Assembly (NCBI RefSeq): GCF_002269255.1
Contig: NZ_CP022823.1
Coordinates: 1,674,001-1,738,000 of the forward strand
Source: Klebsiella quasivariicola
GTDB lineage: Bacteria > Pseudomonadota > Gammaproteobacteria > Enterobacterales > Enterobacteriaceae
Direction of reading: 5' to 3'
Length of the DNA stretch: 64,000 nucleotides
Under the pieces are notes generated by a model. It worked only from the letters and a program-made list of their open reading frames with translations, ran no database searches and had not been told where the DNA came from. How positions within the stretch are numbered: the first letter of the stretch is position 1; every line of letters starts with the position of its first letter. This document shows, piece after piece, positions 35,203-45,425 of this stretch. Made by a program: the position numbers and the translations under genes.

Positions 35203-35338
35203 TGATGTCTCTCTATATATAAAGCCTGCTACAGGCGACCCAGCAACAGGCGGATTATCTGCTCTGCGAATGCAAAAGCGGGCGGCATTATAGCCGCCAA
35301 ACGACACCCGGGCAATCAAAACCTCAGCTTTTGGCTGA

Positions 35339-37096
35339 TTAACGCAGCTCGTTGGCGCGACGAAAACGCCCCTGATAATCGAATACTTTTTCCCGCACCT
35401 GCCAGTACTGCCCCTTCATCCGGGCGACGACAAAGTCCGGATGGCGCAGCAGCGCCTGCTGGGCCACGATATCCGCTGGCGTTATCCAGCGCAGCGGCAC
35501 CCCCGGGGTGCGGGTATGCGGGCGGATAAACAGCTGCTCAAAGGCGGTGCGCTGGGCGGGCGTCTGCAGACGGAAGCGCTCACTGACGTCCGCCCCGTCT
35601 TCATCGTAGTAGGTGATTTTCAGCCACGGGCCTTTTTCGTCACCGCCGTGCTGTAGCACCATGCCGCTGCAGCGCAGCACCAGCGCATCCTTCAGCTTTA
35701 GCGCCGCCTTCAGCATATCGTCCGGGTCGACCAAAATCGTGTCGCACTCCCGGCAGCGGCGGGCGGCGATGTCGTTTTCCGCGTTGCACTGCGGGCAGTT
35801 CTTGAAGCGAAAGCGGAAGTCGCACTGTTCGCGGTGGCCGTCATCATCCTCGAACCAGCCCTGACAGCGGCGGCCAAAATGCTCAATCAAGGTACCGTCG
35901 GCGGTGGTTTTGCCCCAGAAGGTATTGGCGAAGCCGCAGGCCGGGCAGAAGACCTGCACCGGCACGTTGTCGCTTTTGCCCTTCGGCGTCCCCACCTCCG
36001 GGGCGTACAGGTCATGCGGGTTGCCGGCGTAGTCGAGGATCAGGCAGTCGGTTTTCCCCGGCGCCAGGCGCAGGCCGCGGCCAACGATTTGTTGGTAAAG
36101 GCTCACCGACTCGGTGGGGCGGAGGATGGCAATCAGGTCGACGTGCGGAGCATCGAAACCGGTGGTCAGCACCGCGACGTTCACCAGATAGCGATACGCC
36201 TGCGCTTTAAACGCCTCGATGATCCGATCCCGCTCCGGCCCCGGCGTTTCGCCGGTGATCAGCGCCGCCTGGCCTGCTGGCAGCAGGCCGGTCACTTCCC
36301 GGGCGTGTTCTACGGTGGCGGCGAAGATCATCACCCCTTTGCGGTTTTCGGCAAACTCTACGATCTGGCTGACGATATGCGGCGTAATGCGCTGCTGTTT
36401 TTTCAGCTCGTGGTTAAGGTCGGCTTCGCTGAACAGGCCGTTGCTCTGTGGCTGCAGGCGGCTGAAATCGTACTGCACCACCGGCATATCGAGGCGTTCC
36501 GGCGGCGTCAGGTAGCCATGCTTAATCATATAGCGCAGCGGTAGCTCATAGATGCAGTCGCGGAACAGGGCCTTTTCATCGCCGCGCACCATCCCGTGGT
36601 AGTGGAACTGATAGATCCATCCCTTGCCGAGGCGGAATGGGGTCGCCGTCAGGCCGAGCAGCCGGAGCTGGGGATTGACCTGCCGCAGGTGGCCGATGAT
36701 CTGCTGATACTGGCTGTCGTCGTCATCGCTGATACGGTGGCATTCATCGACGATGAGCAGCGAAAATTCGCTGCGAAACTGGTCAAGATTGCGCGCCACC
36801 GACTGCACGCTGCCGAACACCACTTTGCCGTGGCTCTCTTTACGTTGCAGACCGGCGGCAAAGATATCAGCCTCGAGGCCAAGGGCGCAGTATTTCGCAT
36901 GGTTCTGCGCCACCAGCTCTTTGACGTGGGCCAGCACCAGCACGCGTCCGCGGGCCAGCCGGGCAAGCTCGGCGATCACCAGGCTTTTGCCGGCACCGGT
37001 GGGCAGAACAATGGCCGCTGGCTCGGTATGACGACGGAACCAGGCGAGGGTGGCATCGACGGCTTCTTGTTGGTAGGGGCGTAATGTAAAAGTCAT
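35339..37096 (-). CDS. radD: DNA repair helicase-like ATPase RadD
   Basis: Superfamily 2 helicase-like protein (585 residues; E. coli 586) that works with RecA and SSB in processing recombination intermediates. Visible motifs are Walker A LPTGAGKSLV, DECH in IVDECHRISDD, LGLTATPFRLG and motif VI QIVGRGLRLAPGK. A C-terminal zinc-binding region contains CPACGF and CPQCN...CRECD pairs. It is divergent from rsuA. Confidence 0.96.
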   Translation of the reverse strand: MTFTLRPYQQEAVDATLAWFRRHTEPAAIVLPTGAGKSLVIAELARLARGRVLVLAHVKELVAQNHAKYCALGLEADIFAAGLQRKESHGKVVFGSVQSVARNLDQFRSEFSLLIVDECHRISDDDDSQYQQIIGHLRQVNPQLRLLGLTATPFRLGKGWIYQFHYHGMVRGDEKALFRDCIYELPLRYMIKHGYLTPPERLDMPVVQYDFSRLQPQSNGLFSEADLNHELKKQQRITPHIVSQIVEFAENRKGVMIFAATVEHAREVTGLLPAGQAALITGETPGPERDRIIEAFKAQAYRYLVNVAVLTTGFDAPHVDLIAILRPTESVSLYQQIVGRGLRLAPGKTDCLILDYAGNPHDLYAPEVGTPKGKSDNVPVQVFCPACGFANTFWGKTTADGTLIEHFGRRCQGWFEDDDGHREQCDFRFRFKNCPQCNAENDIAARRCRECDTILVDPDDMLKAALKLKDALVLRCSGMVLQHGGDEKGPWLKITYYDEDGADVSERFRLQTPAQRTAFEQLFIRPHTRTPGVPLRWITPADIVAQQALLRHPDFVVARMKGQYWQVREKVFDYQGRFRRANELR

Positions 37097-37243
37097 GAAT
37101 TCACGGGGCTAATTAACTCGCGAATAGTATGCCATGAATCTTTTCCCTTGAGTGGTGTTAAGAGCCCGTTATACTAGCCAGTGAAATTCTTCTTTTTCGG
37201 GCGAATTGCCCGCTCCAGCACTATTACAGGCTAAAAAAATCTC

Positions 37244-37963
37244 ATGCGACTTGATAAGTTTATCGCTCAGCAACTTGGCGTCAGCCGGGCTATTGCCGGG
37301 CGTGAAATCCGCGGCAGCCGCGTTACCGTGGACGGCGACATTGTGAAAGATGCTTCCTTTAAGCTTCAGCCGGAGCACGAGGTGGAGTATGACGGGAACA
37401 CGCTGACCCAGCAGAACGGCCCGCGTTATTTTATGCTCAACAAGCCGCAGGGGTACGTCTGTTCTACCGACGATCCGGATCATCCGACTATCCTTTATTT
37501 CCTCGACGAGCCGGTGGCGCACAAGCTGCACGCCGCCGGGCGCCTGGATATCGATACCACCGGACTGGTGCTGATGACCGACGACGGCCAGTGGTCGCAC
37601 CGCATTACCTCACCGCGCCACCACTGTGAGAAAACCTATCTGGTAGCGCTGGAAAGCCCGCTGGCGGAAGGGACTGCGGCGCTGTTTGCCAAAGGCGTCC
37701 AGCTGCATAACGAAAAAGATCTCACCAAACCGGCGGTACTGGAAGTGATCACCCCGACTGAAGTGCGTCTGACCATCAGCGAAGGCCGCTATCATCAGGT
37801 GAAACGGATGTTTGCCGCCGTGGGCAACCACGTGGTTGGCCTGCACCGGGAGCGTATCGGCGATATCCAGCTGGATGATTCGCTGGCGCCGGGTGAATAT
37901 CGTCCGCTGACGGAAGCGGAAATCGCCAGCGTTGGCGCCCCGCAGCCACGGAGTAAAACGTGA
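37244..37963 (+). CDS. rsuA: 16S rRNA pseudouridine(516) synthase
   Basis: Forms pseudouridine 516 in 16S rRNA. The 239-residue protein has an N-terminal S4 RNA-binding domain (MRLDKFIAQQLGVSRAIAGREIRG) and the RsuA catalytic domain with the active-site aspartate in GRLDIDTTGL. It is slightly longer than E. coli RsuA (231) at the C-terminus. Its TGA overlaps the GTG start of bcr, so the genes are translationally coupled. Confidence 0.96.
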   Translation: MRLDKFIAQQLGVSRAIAGREIRGSRVTVDGDIVKDASFKLQPEHEVEYDGNTLTQQNGPRYFMLNKPQGYVCSTDDPDHPTILYFLDEPVAHKLHAAGRLDIDTTGLVLMTDDGQWSHRITSPRHHCEKTYLVALESPLAEGTAALFAKGVQLHNEKDLTKPAVLEVITPTEVRLTISEGRYHQVKRMFAAVGNHVVGLHRERIGDIQLDDSLAPGEYRPLTEAEIASVGAPQPRSKT

Positions 37964-39156
37964 CGATCAAGCAGAATTCTTCTCTGGGAATTGTGTTTAT
38001 TCTTGGCCTGCTGGCCATGCTGATGCCGCTGTCGATCGATATGTATCTGCCGGCGCTGCCGGTGATCGCCGCGCAGTATAACGTCCCGGACGGCAGCGCG
38101 CAGATGACCCTCAGCACCTATATCCTGGGCTTTGCGCTGGGTCAGTTGCTGTATGGCCCAATGGCAGACAGCCTCGGTCGTAAGCCGGTGATCCTCGGCG
38201 GGACGCTGGTCTTCGCCGCGGCGGCGATGGCCTGCGCGCTGTCGCAGACCATCGATATGCTGATAGCGATGCGCTTCTTCCACGGTCTGGCGGCCGCGGC
38301 GGCCAGCGTGGTGATAAACGCCCTGATGCGCGATATTTATCCGAAAGATGAGTTTTCGCGGATGATGTCCTTTGTCATGCTGGTCACGACCATTGCGCCG
38401 TTGATGGCGCCGATGGTCGGCGGTGCGGTGCTGGTCTGGTTTAGCTGGCATGCCATCTTCTGGATCCTCGCGCTGGTGGCCCTGCTGGCATCCCTGATGA
38501 TCGGCTTGTTTATCCGCGAAACGCTGCCAGCTGACAGGCGTCAGCCGTTCCATCTGCGCACCACGCTGGGCAACTTTGCCACCCTGTTCCGTCACAAGCG
38601 GGTGCTGAGCTATATGCTGGCGAGCGGCTTTAGCTTCGCCGGCATGTTCTCTTTCCTCAGTGCCGGGCCTTTCGTCTATATCAATATTAACCACGTCGCG
38701 CCTCAGCACTTTGGCTACTATTTTGCGCTGAACATTGTTTTCCTGTTCCTGATGACCATGTTCAACAGCCGGTTTGTGCGGCGGGTGGGGGCGTTGCGCA
38801 TGTTCCGGGCCGGGCTGTGGATCCAGTTTGCCATGGCGGTATGGATGGTGGTTTGCGCGCTGCTGGACGTCGGCTTCTGGTCGCTGGTGATCGGCGTGGC
38901 GGCCTTTGTCGGCTGCGTATCGATGGTGTCGTCTAACGCCATGGCGGTGATCCTCGATGAGTTTCCGCATATGGCCGGCACCGCCTCGTCGCTGGCCGGG
39001 ACGTTTCGGTTTGGTATTGGGGCGATTATCGGCGCGCTGTTGTCGATGGCGACGTTTACCACCGCGTGGCCGATGCTCATCTCTATCGCTTTCTGCGCTA
39101 CCAGCTCTATTTTCTTCTCTCTTTACGCTTCCCGCCGGCGGAAAATCGCACGCTAG
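37960..39156 (+). CDS. bcr: Bicyclomycin resistance multidrug efflux protein
   Basis: A 12-helix MFS exporter (DHA1, Bcr/CflA group) of 398 residues that expels bicyclomycin and other compounds. The signature motif A occurs as GPMADSLGRKPV, motif C-like VTTIAPLMAPMVGG follows, and LSIDMYLPALP is the typical N-terminal stretch. The start is GTG inside the rsuA stop (GTGA), chosen because it matches the E. coli arrangement. It is followed by a terminator. Confidence 0.95.
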   Translation: MTIKQNSSLGIVFILGLLAMLMPLSIDMYLPALPVIAAQYNVPDGSAQMTLSTYILGFALGQLLYGPMADSLGRKPVILGGTLVFAAAAMACALSQTIDMLIAMRFFHGLAAAAASVVINALMRDIYPKDEFSRMMSFVMLVTTIAPLMAPMVGGAVLVWFSWHAIFWILALVALLASLMIGLFIRETLPADRRQPFHLRTTLGNFATLFRHKRVLSYMLASGFSFAGMFSFLSAGPFVYININHVAPQHFGYYFALNIVFLFLMTMFNSRFVRRVGALRMFRAGLWIQFAMAVWMVVCALLDVGFWSLVIGVAAFVGCVSMVSSNAMAVILDEFPHMAGTASSLAGTFRFGIGAIIGALLSMATFTTAWPMLISIAFCATSSIFFSLYASRRRKIAR

Positions 39157-39167
39157 GTCACATTTTC

Positions 39168-39190
39168 AGGGGCGAAATCGCCCCTTTCTT
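39168..39190 (+). terminator. bcr terminator
   Basis: A 6-bp stem GGGGCG/CGCCCC with a 4-base loop is followed by TTTCTT, starting 12 bases after the bcr stop. Confidence 0.8.
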
Positions 39191-39486
39191 GATGCATGTC
39201 AACCGGAATCGGCTTCAGGGTTCTGCGATTTGTTTCTTTTATGTAAAATCAATTAGTGTAAAAAGTCGCATTGTTGCGATAAAAAAGTTGTTTTGGATCA
39301 CAGAAACGGGTACATATAGCGCCAATCGGCATGCTGGGTTAAAAAATAAAGCGCTGGATAATAAGTGCTTAACCCTGGCCTGTTGCGGCTGTAAACGTTT
39401 TCTGCGTCAAGGCAGGACTATTTGTCAACAGTGTGTTAATATTGATGTAAATTTATTGTGAAGCCTTTTGCTTCCGGGGAAACCAC
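39191..39486 (+). other. yejG upstream region, no gene seen
   Basis: About 300 bases, AT-rich in the first half. It should hold the yejG promoter and a long leader. I see no convincing reading frame. The segment around 39380-39420 is GC-richer and could be part of the leader. No clear operator was found. Confidence 0.4.
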
Positions 39487-39831
39487 GTGAATACACAACA
39501 ACTCTCTATCGTACACCGTCTGCCGCAGAGCTATCGCTGGCTGGCCGGTTTTGCGGGTTCCAGAGTTGAACCGATTCCGCAAAACGGCGCGCAGAACGAG
39601 AACAGTCTCGTTGCCCTGAAGTTGCTGAGTCCGGACGGTGAGAAAGCCTGGCCGGTTATGCATAAGCTCAGCCAGGCGTTAAGCGACATCGAAGTCGACT
39701 GTTCAGTCCTTGAGTGCGAAGGCGAACCCTGCCTGTTCGTTAACATGCAGGATGAATTCGCCGCCACCTGTCGTCTGAAAAATTTTGGCGTGGCCATCGC
39801 CGAGCCCTTCTCCGGCAACAACCCCTTCTGA
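39487..39831 (+). CDS. yejG: YejG family protein
   Basis: A 114-residue conserved enterobacterial protein matching E. coli YejG from QLSIVHRLPQSYRWLAGFAG to NFGVAIAEPFSGNNPF. The start is GTG. Its function is not established. It ends 3 bases from the convergent yejF stop. The composition shows no signal peptide or membrane segment. Confidence 0.92.
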   Translation: MNTQQLSIVHRLPQSYRWLAGFAGSRVEPIPQNGAQNENSLVALKLLSPDGEKAWPVMHKLSQALSDIEVDCSVLECEGEPCLFVNMQDEFAATCRLKNFGVAIAEPFSGNNPF

Positions 39832-39834
39832 CCG

Positions 39835-41424
39835 TCAGCTCAGCGCCAGCAGCTGGCGGGTATATTCGTGCCGGGGTGCGCTGAAGACGGACTGGCACTC
39901 GCCCTGTTCAACCACCTCTCCCTGACGCAGCACCATCACCTGATGACACAGCGCCCGCACTACGCGTAAATCATGACTGATAAAAATATAGGCCAGCTGA
40001 TGCTTTTGCTGTAACGCTTTCAGCAGGTGCAGGATCTGCGCCTGAACGGTTTTATCCAGTGATGAGGTCGGCTCGTCGAGGACGATCAGCTGCGGCTTGA
40101 CGATCAACGCTCTGGCGATGGCGATACGCTGGCGCTGGCCACCGGAGAAGGCAGCCGGGTAGCGCTGGCGGCTGGCCGGGTCGAGCCCAACCTCCTGCAT
40201 GGCGAGGATCACCGCCTGTTCGCGTTCGGCTGCCGTCAGCGTCGGCTGATGGACGCGCAATCCTTCCTCAATGATCTGTAGTGCCGTCAGTCGTGGGTTG
40301 AGCGACGAGTTCGGATCCTGAAACACCACCTGCATTTGCCGGCGCAGGGGCAGCAGCTGGCGGCGGTTACGTCCCTGAATGGGCTGACCGGCAAAGGTTA
40401 TCTCACCAGCGGATGGGATCAGACGCAGCAGCGCCAGGCCGGTCGTGCTTTTCCCCGATCCCGATTCCCCCACCAGGCCCAAGGTCTCGCCGGCGCGCAG
40501 TTGAAAATGGAGACCGTTGACCACCCGATGCTGATCGACCACCCGGCGCAGGATCCCTTTACGAATGGCGAACGCCACGTTTAAATCGTCCGCCTGCAGC
40601 AGCACCGGGGCATCGGGGACCAGCGGCACCGGCTCACCGTCCGGCTCGCTATCCAGCAGGCGCTGAGTGTAGGGATGGGCCGGCGCGCTGAACAGCGCCC
40701 GACACTCATTTTGCTCCACACAGCGGCCATTCTGCATCACCGCTACCCGGTCAGCCAGCTGGCGGACAATGCTCAGGTTATGGGTGATAAACAGCAACCC
40801 CATATTCAGCTCCTGCTTCAGCTCGCGCAGCAGTTGCAGGATTTGCGCCTGCACCGACACGTCCAGGGCGGTGGTCGGCTCGTCGGCGATCAGCAGCTCC
40901 GGGCGCGTCAGCAGCGCCATGGCGATCATCACCCGCTGGCGCTCGCCGCCGGAGAGCTGGTGGGGATAGTCCGCCAGCCGCCGCGGCGCCTGACGGATCC
41001 CGACGCGCTCCAGGCAGTCGAGGATTTCTCCCCGCGCCGCCTCTTTGCGCATTCCCCGATGCAAAGACAGCACTTCGTAGAGCTGTTTTTCCAGGGTATG
41101 CAGGGGATTGAGCGACACCATCGGCTCCTGAAAGATCATCGCGATCCGGTTGCCGCGCACGCCGCGCAGGGTGGACTCATCAGCATGCAGCAGCGACTGG
41201 CCATGAAAGCGGATATCACCGCTGGGGTAGCTGGCCGGCGGCGTGGGGAGCAGCCGCAGCACCGACAGGGCGGAGATGCTTTTTCCGGAGCCGGATTCGC
41301 CAACCAGCGCCAGCGTTTCGCCGACCGCGACCTCGAGCGACAGATGGTGCACCACGGTCTGCGTCTCGCCCTGCTGGCGAAAGGCAATTGAAAGATTGTC
41401 GATAGCTAACAGCGGGTGGGTCAT
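39835..41424 (-). CDS. yejF: Peptide ABC transporter, duplicated ATPase subunit
   Basis: A fused ATPase (529 residues) with two nucleotide-binding domains. Each has Walker A (GESGSGKS), a signature (LSGGERQR and FSGGQRQR) and Walker B (LLIADEPT and LIVLDEPT). It powers the YejABEF importer, known for microcin C uptake and peptide import. The start at 41422-41424 (MTHPLLAIDNLS) gives the E. coli length and leaves one base after the yejE stop; a longer start would overlap yejE by 44 bases. Confidence 0.96.
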   Translation of the reverse strand: MTHPLLAIDNLSIAFRQQGETQTVVHHLSLEVAVGETLALVGESGSGKSISALSVLRLLPTPPASYPSGDIRFHGQSLLHADESTLRGVRGNRIAMIFQEPMVSLNPLHTLEKQLYEVLSLHRGMRKEAARGEILDCLERVGIRQAPRRLADYPHQLSGGERQRVMIAMALLTRPELLIADEPTTALDVSVQAQILQLLRELKQELNMGLLFITHNLSIVRQLADRVAVMQNGRCVEQNECRALFSAPAHPYTQRLLDSEPDGEPVPLVPDAPVLLQADDLNVAFAIRKGILRRVVDQHRVVNGLHFQLRAGETLGLVGESGSGKSTTGLALLRLIPSAGEITFAGQPIQGRNRRQLLPLRRQMQVVFQDPNSSLNPRLTALQIIEEGLRVHQPTLTAAEREQAVILAMQEVGLDPASRQRYPAAFSGGQRQRIAIARALIVKPQLIVLDEPTSSLDKTVQAQILHLLKALQQKHQLAYIFISHDLRVVRALCHQVMVLRQGEVVEQGECQSVFSAPRHEYTRQLLALS

Positions 41425-41425
41425 A

Positions 41426-42451
41426 TTACACCGCCTTACTCGGGTCAAAGGCGTCGCGAACCGCTTCACCGATAAAAATCAACAGCGTCAGCAGTACGGC
41501 GACGGAGAGAAACGCGGCAATGCCCAGCCACGGCGCCTGCAAATTGTTTTTTCCCTGCAGCAGCAGCTCGCCGAGAGACGGAGAGCCCAGCGGCAGGCCG
41601 AAGCCGAGAAAATCCAGCGACGTTAGCGTGGTAATGGAGCTGCACAAAATAAAAGGCAGGAAGGTGAGGGTGGCCACTATCGCGTTGGGCAGCATATGCC
41701 GCAGGATAATTTGCCGGTCGCTGACCCCTAGCGCCTGCGCCGCCCGGATGTAGTCGTAGTTACGGGTACGGAGAAATTCAGCGCGCACCACGCCCACCAG
41801 CGTCATCCAGCCAAAAATGACAGTGATCGCCAGCAGCCACCAGAAGCCAGGCTGCACGACACTCGAGAGCAGGATGATCAGAAACAGGGTGGGCATACCG
41901 GACCAGACCTCGATAAAGCGCTGCCCCCAGAGATCGATTTTACCGCCGTAGTAACCCTGTATCGCCCCGGCCAGCACCCCGAGCACACTGGAGAACAGGG
42001 TCAGCAGCAGGCCGAAGAGCACTGAGATCCGCGTACCATAGAGGATCCGCGCCAGCACATCGCCGCCGTTGGCGTCGGTGCCAAGCCAGTTGCTGGCCGA
42101 GGGGGGTGATGGAAAGGGGACTGTGCTGGCAAAATTAATCGTCGTTGCGCCGAAGCGCACCGGCGGCCATAACGCCCAGCCGTGAGTCGCCAGCTGGTGC
42201 CTCAGCCACGGATCCTGATAGTCAGCGGCGGTGGCAAACTCACCACCGAACGTTTGCTCGGTGTAGTTTTTTAACACCGGAACGTACAGCTGGCCCTGAT
42301 ACTGCACCAGCAGCGGGCGATCGTTGGCCAGCAGATTGGCGCCGAGGCTGCAGGCGAAGAGAAGTAAAAACAGCCATAGCGACCAGTAGCCGCGGCGGTT
42401 GTGGCGAAAGCGCGCCCAGCGGGCCTGATTAACGGGACTGAAAAAAGACAT
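41426..42451 (-). CDS. yejE: Peptide ABC transporter, permease YejE
   Basis: A 341-residue DppC/OppC-type permease with an N-terminal helix (about 22-40), an extended periplasmic loop with GTDANGGDVLARILYG, and the EAA-type coupling loop EFLRTRNYDYIRAAQALGVSDRQIILRH. Its ATG overlaps the yejB stop by one base. Confidence 0.95.
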   Translation of the reverse strand: MSFFSPVNQARWARFRHNRRGYWSLWLFLLLFACSLGANLLANDRPLLVQYQGQLYVPVLKNYTEQTFGGEFATAADYQDPWLRHQLATHGWALWPPVRFGATTINFASTVPFPSPPSASNWLGTDANGGDVLARILYGTRISVLFGLLLTLFSSVLGVLAGAIQGYYGGKIDLWGQRFIEVWSGMPTLFLIILLSSVVQPGFWWLLAITVIFGWMTLVGVVRAEFLRTRNYDYIRAAQALGVSDRQIILRHMLPNAIVATLTFLPFILCSSITTLTSLDFLGFGLPLGSPSLGELLLQGKNNLQAPWLGIAAFLSVAVLLTLLIFIGEAVRDAFDPSKAV

Positions 42452-43545
42452 TAGCGGCCCTCAAAATCAATGCGCGGGTCGACCAGCGTATAGCTGATAT
42501 CGCTGACGATATTCAGCAGCAGGCCAATCAGGGTGAAAATATAGAGCGTGCCGAACATCACCGGATAGTCGCGGGAAACCGTCGCTTCATAGCCCAACAG
42601 CCCCAGGCCATTCAACGAGAACATCACTTCGATCAGCAGCGAACCGGTAAAAAACATGCTGATAAAAGTGGCCGGGAAGCCGGCGATCACCAGCAGCATG
42701 GCGTTGCGGAACACATGTCCCCAGAGGATCTGTTTCTCACCGACGCCTTTGGCGCGGGCGGTGACCACATACTGTTTGCGGATCTCGTCGAGGAAGCTGT
42801 TTTTGGTCAGCATGGTCAGGGCGGCAAAGCCGCCGATCACCGTCGCCAGCACCGGCAGGGTGATGTGCCACAGGTAGTCGAGGATTTTCTGATACCAGGG
42901 AAGGGTGTCGAAGTTCGGTGAGACCAGACCGCGCAGCGGGAAGAGGTCGAAATAGCTGCCGCCGGCAAAAATCACGATCAGCAGGATAGCGAACAGAAAA
43001 GCGGGGATCGCATAGCCAATAATAATCAGCGTACTGCTCCAGATGTCAAAGCGGCTGCCGTTACTCACGGCTTTGCGGATGCCCAGCGGAATGGAGACCA
43101 GATAGATAATCAGCGTGCTCCACAGCCCGAGGCTCACCGAGACCGGCAGGCTGTCTTTGATCAGTTGCAGTACTGAGGCGCTACGAAACAGGCTGTCGCC
43201 AAAATCGAAGCGCAGGTAATCGCCCAGCATCTTCAGGTAGCGCTCATGTAGCGGCTTATCGAAACCATAGCGGTGGGTGATCTCGGCGATGACTTCCGGA
43301 TCGAGGCCGCGCCCGCCGCGATAGTGCCCCTCGCTGATATTGCCTGCGCCGGTGCGGGCATGGCTGGCGCCCATTCCGCCGTCCCCGGCACCCGGCATCC
43401 CGCCATGCTGACCAAACTCTATGGCGGCAATGGCCTGATCGACCGGGCCGCCCGGCGCGATCTGCACAATAAAAAAATTAATGGTGATGATGGCCCACAG
43501 AGTGGGGATCACTAACAGTAAACGGCGGATCAGGTAGCTGCCCAT
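42451..43545 (-). CDS. yejB: Peptide ABC transporter, permease YejB
   Basis: A 364-residue DppB-type permease with six predicted helices. It has a Gly/Ala-rich periplasmic insertion (about 38-75) also found in E. coli YejB, and the coupling loop RKQYVVTARAKGVGEKQILWGHVFRNA. It lies 9 bases downstream of yejA. With yejE it forms the membrane pore of the importer. Confidence 0.95.
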   Translation of the reverse strand: MGSYLIRRLLLVIPTLWAIITINFFIVQIAPGGPVDQAIAAIEFGQHGGMPGAGDGGMGASHARTGAGNISEGHYRGGRGLDPEVIAEITHRYGFDKPLHERYLKMLGDYLRFDFGDSLFRSASVLQLIKDSLPVSVSLGLWSTLIIYLVSIPLGIRKAVSNGSRFDIWSSTLIIIGYAIPAFLFAILLIVIFAGGSYFDLFPLRGLVSPNFDTLPWYQKILDYLWHITLPVLATVIGGFAALTMLTKNSFLDEIRKQYVVTARAKGVGEKQILWGHVFRNAMLLVIAGFPATFISMFFTGSLLIEVMFSLNGLGLLGYEATVSRDYPVMFGTLYIFTLIGLLLNIVSDISYTLVDPRIDFEGR

Positions 43546-43554
43546 GATTTATCC

Positions 43555-45357
43555 TTAGCGTCTGTCCGCGGGAAGGGTGGCCGCTTTTTTCGCGTCATAC
43601 CACCAGGTATCGAGGCCGGATGAATAAACAGGACGGGTCGCGGGAAAAGAGAATTTATTCCACCATGCGGTGCGGTCCTGTGCCATATACCACATCGGCA
43701 ACATGTAGTTATTCCAGGTGAGCACACGGTCGAGCGCCCGTCCCAGGGGGAGCAACTTCTCCTTATTACCCTGCCACTGCAGGATCTGCGCTATCAGTTT
43801 ATCCACCACCGGGCTTTGCACGCCGGGGGCGTTGTAGCTGGAATGAATGTAGTCGGATGCCCAGGAGATTTGCAGGTCGGTGCCAGGCCAGGGCATGGCG
43901 CGCCACAGGCTCGGCATCATGTCGTAATCGCGGCTGCGGCGGCGGTTGCTGTACTGCGAGTTATCGACCTGGCGGATATCCATAACGATCCCCAGACGCT
44001 GCAGGTTGTGCTGAAACGGCAGCACCCAGCGGTCATTGCCCCCGGCCGGCATCAGCAGCTCAAAGCGCAGCGGCTTGCCGCTGGCGTTAACCCGGCGCTG
44101 GTTCTTCACCGTCCAGCCTGCGGCATTGAGCAGGGCGTCGGCTTTAAGTAAGTTATCGCGGTCGAAGCCATCGCCCCGGGAGACCGGTGGCTGGTAAACC
44201 TGGCTGAAAAGCTCGGGCGGGAGTTCATTTTTCATCGGCGTTAGCAGCGCCAGTTCGGCCGCGTCGGGCAGGCCGCGGGCGGCATAGTCGGTATTCTGGA
44301 AATAGCTGTTGGCGCGCTGATAGGCGCTGTAAAACAGCGCTTTGTTCATCCATTCAAAATCAAACGCCAGAGTTATGGCCTGCCGCACCCGGCGATCGGC
44401 AAAAACCGGGCGCTGAATATTGAACGCCAGCCACTGGGTATCCTGTGCTGAGGTGTTGGCATGCTCATCTTTAATGATGTAGCCGCGGCTGAAGTTGCGA
44501 CCAACATAGCGGGTGGCCCAGTTCTTGGCGACGGTCTCTTCCCGGCGGTCGACGCCCCCGGCTTTAAAGGCTTCAAAAGCGACGTTATCGTCAAGATAAT
44601 AGTCATAGCGCAGCGTATCGAAGTTCCAGCGTCCGCGGTTGACCGGCAGGTCGGCCGCCCAGTAGTCGGCGACCCGGGAATAGGTAATGTATTGCCCCAT
44701 TCGCCAGGCGCTGATGCGGTAGGGTCCGCTGGCCAGCGGCGGTTTTGACAACGGGTCGCTGAGTTTGTGATCGCGCCAGAACGCCTCCGGCATCACCGGC
44801 AGGGTCAACAGGCTCAGCATGTTCTCCTTACCGGGCTGGCCGAGGTCAATACGCACGGTCAACGGCGCGATGGCTTTGACGGTAGTGCCTTTATAAAACA
44901 GGCGGAACTGCGGCACCCCTTCAGTCATAAACTTATTGAAGGTAAAAGCGACATCGCGGGCGGTGATCGGCGTGCCGTCATGAAAACGGGCGCGCGGGTT
45001 GAGGGCGATCTCCATCCATGAATAATCTCCGGCGTAGCGCGCCCGCTCGGCTATCAGCGGATAGTAGCTGCCTGGTTCATCATCCGAGGTGGTGAACAGA
45101 GTATCGTAGAGCGCCTCCGTGCGTACGGCAGGATTACCGCGCAGCGCATAACGGTTGAAGTTGTCAAAGGTGCCGATCGCCGCCAGGGTGAGGGTGCCGC
45201 CTTTTGGCGCCCGGGGATCGACATAATCAAAATGGCTGAAACCAGCGGCGTATTTGGGTTCACCAATAATCGCGAAGGCGACGCTTTCCTGAATGGTTTT
45301 CGCTTTAGCGCTCAGGCTCAATACAGCAAGCAGAATCAGAAAGAGGCGCGCATACAT
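43555..45357 (-). CDS. yejA: Peptide ABC transporter, periplasmic binding protein
   Basis: A 600-residue SBP family 5 (OppA/DppA-like) solute-binding protein, first gene of yejABEF. The signal peptide covers roughly residues 1-19 (MYARLFLILLAVLSLSAKA). The mature part begins KTIQESVAF, with DYVDPRAPKGGTLTLAAIGTFDNFNRYALRG typical of the family. It captures oligopeptides, including microcin C in E. coli. An AGGAT ribosome binding site is visible. Confidence 0.95.
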   Translation of the reverse strand: MYARLFLILLAVLSLSAKAKTIQESVAFAIIGEPKYAAGFSHFDYVDPRAPKGGTLTLAAIGTFDNFNRYALRGNPAVRTEALYDTLFTTSDDEPGSYYPLIAERARYAGDYSWMEIALNPRARFHDGTPITARDVAFTFNKFMTEGVPQFRLFYKGTTVKAIAPLTVRIDLGQPGKENMLSLLTLPVMPEAFWRDHKLSDPLSKPPLASGPYRISAWRMGQYITYSRVADYWAADLPVNRGRWNFDTLRYDYYLDDNVAFEAFKAGGVDRREETVAKNWATRYVGRNFSRGYIIKDEHANTSAQDTQWLAFNIQRPVFADRRVRQAITLAFDFEWMNKALFYSAYQRANSYFQNTDYAARGLPDAAELALLTPMKNELPPELFSQVYQPPVSRGDGFDRDNLLKADALLNAAGWTVKNQRRVNASGKPLRFELLMPAGGNDRWVLPFQHNLQRLGIVMDIRQVDNSQYSNRRRSRDYDMMPSLWRAMPWPGTDLQISWASDYIHSSYNAPGVQSPVVDKLIAQILQWQGNKEKLLPLGRALDRVLTWNNYMLPMWYMAQDRTAWWNKFSFPATRPVYSSGLDTWWYDAKKAATLPADRR

Positions 45358-45425
45358 AGGCGGCAGAATATCCTGTCATGGCCAGCCCCCATGGCCGACC
45401 TCTGTTCCCGCATCATAAGTGAGAC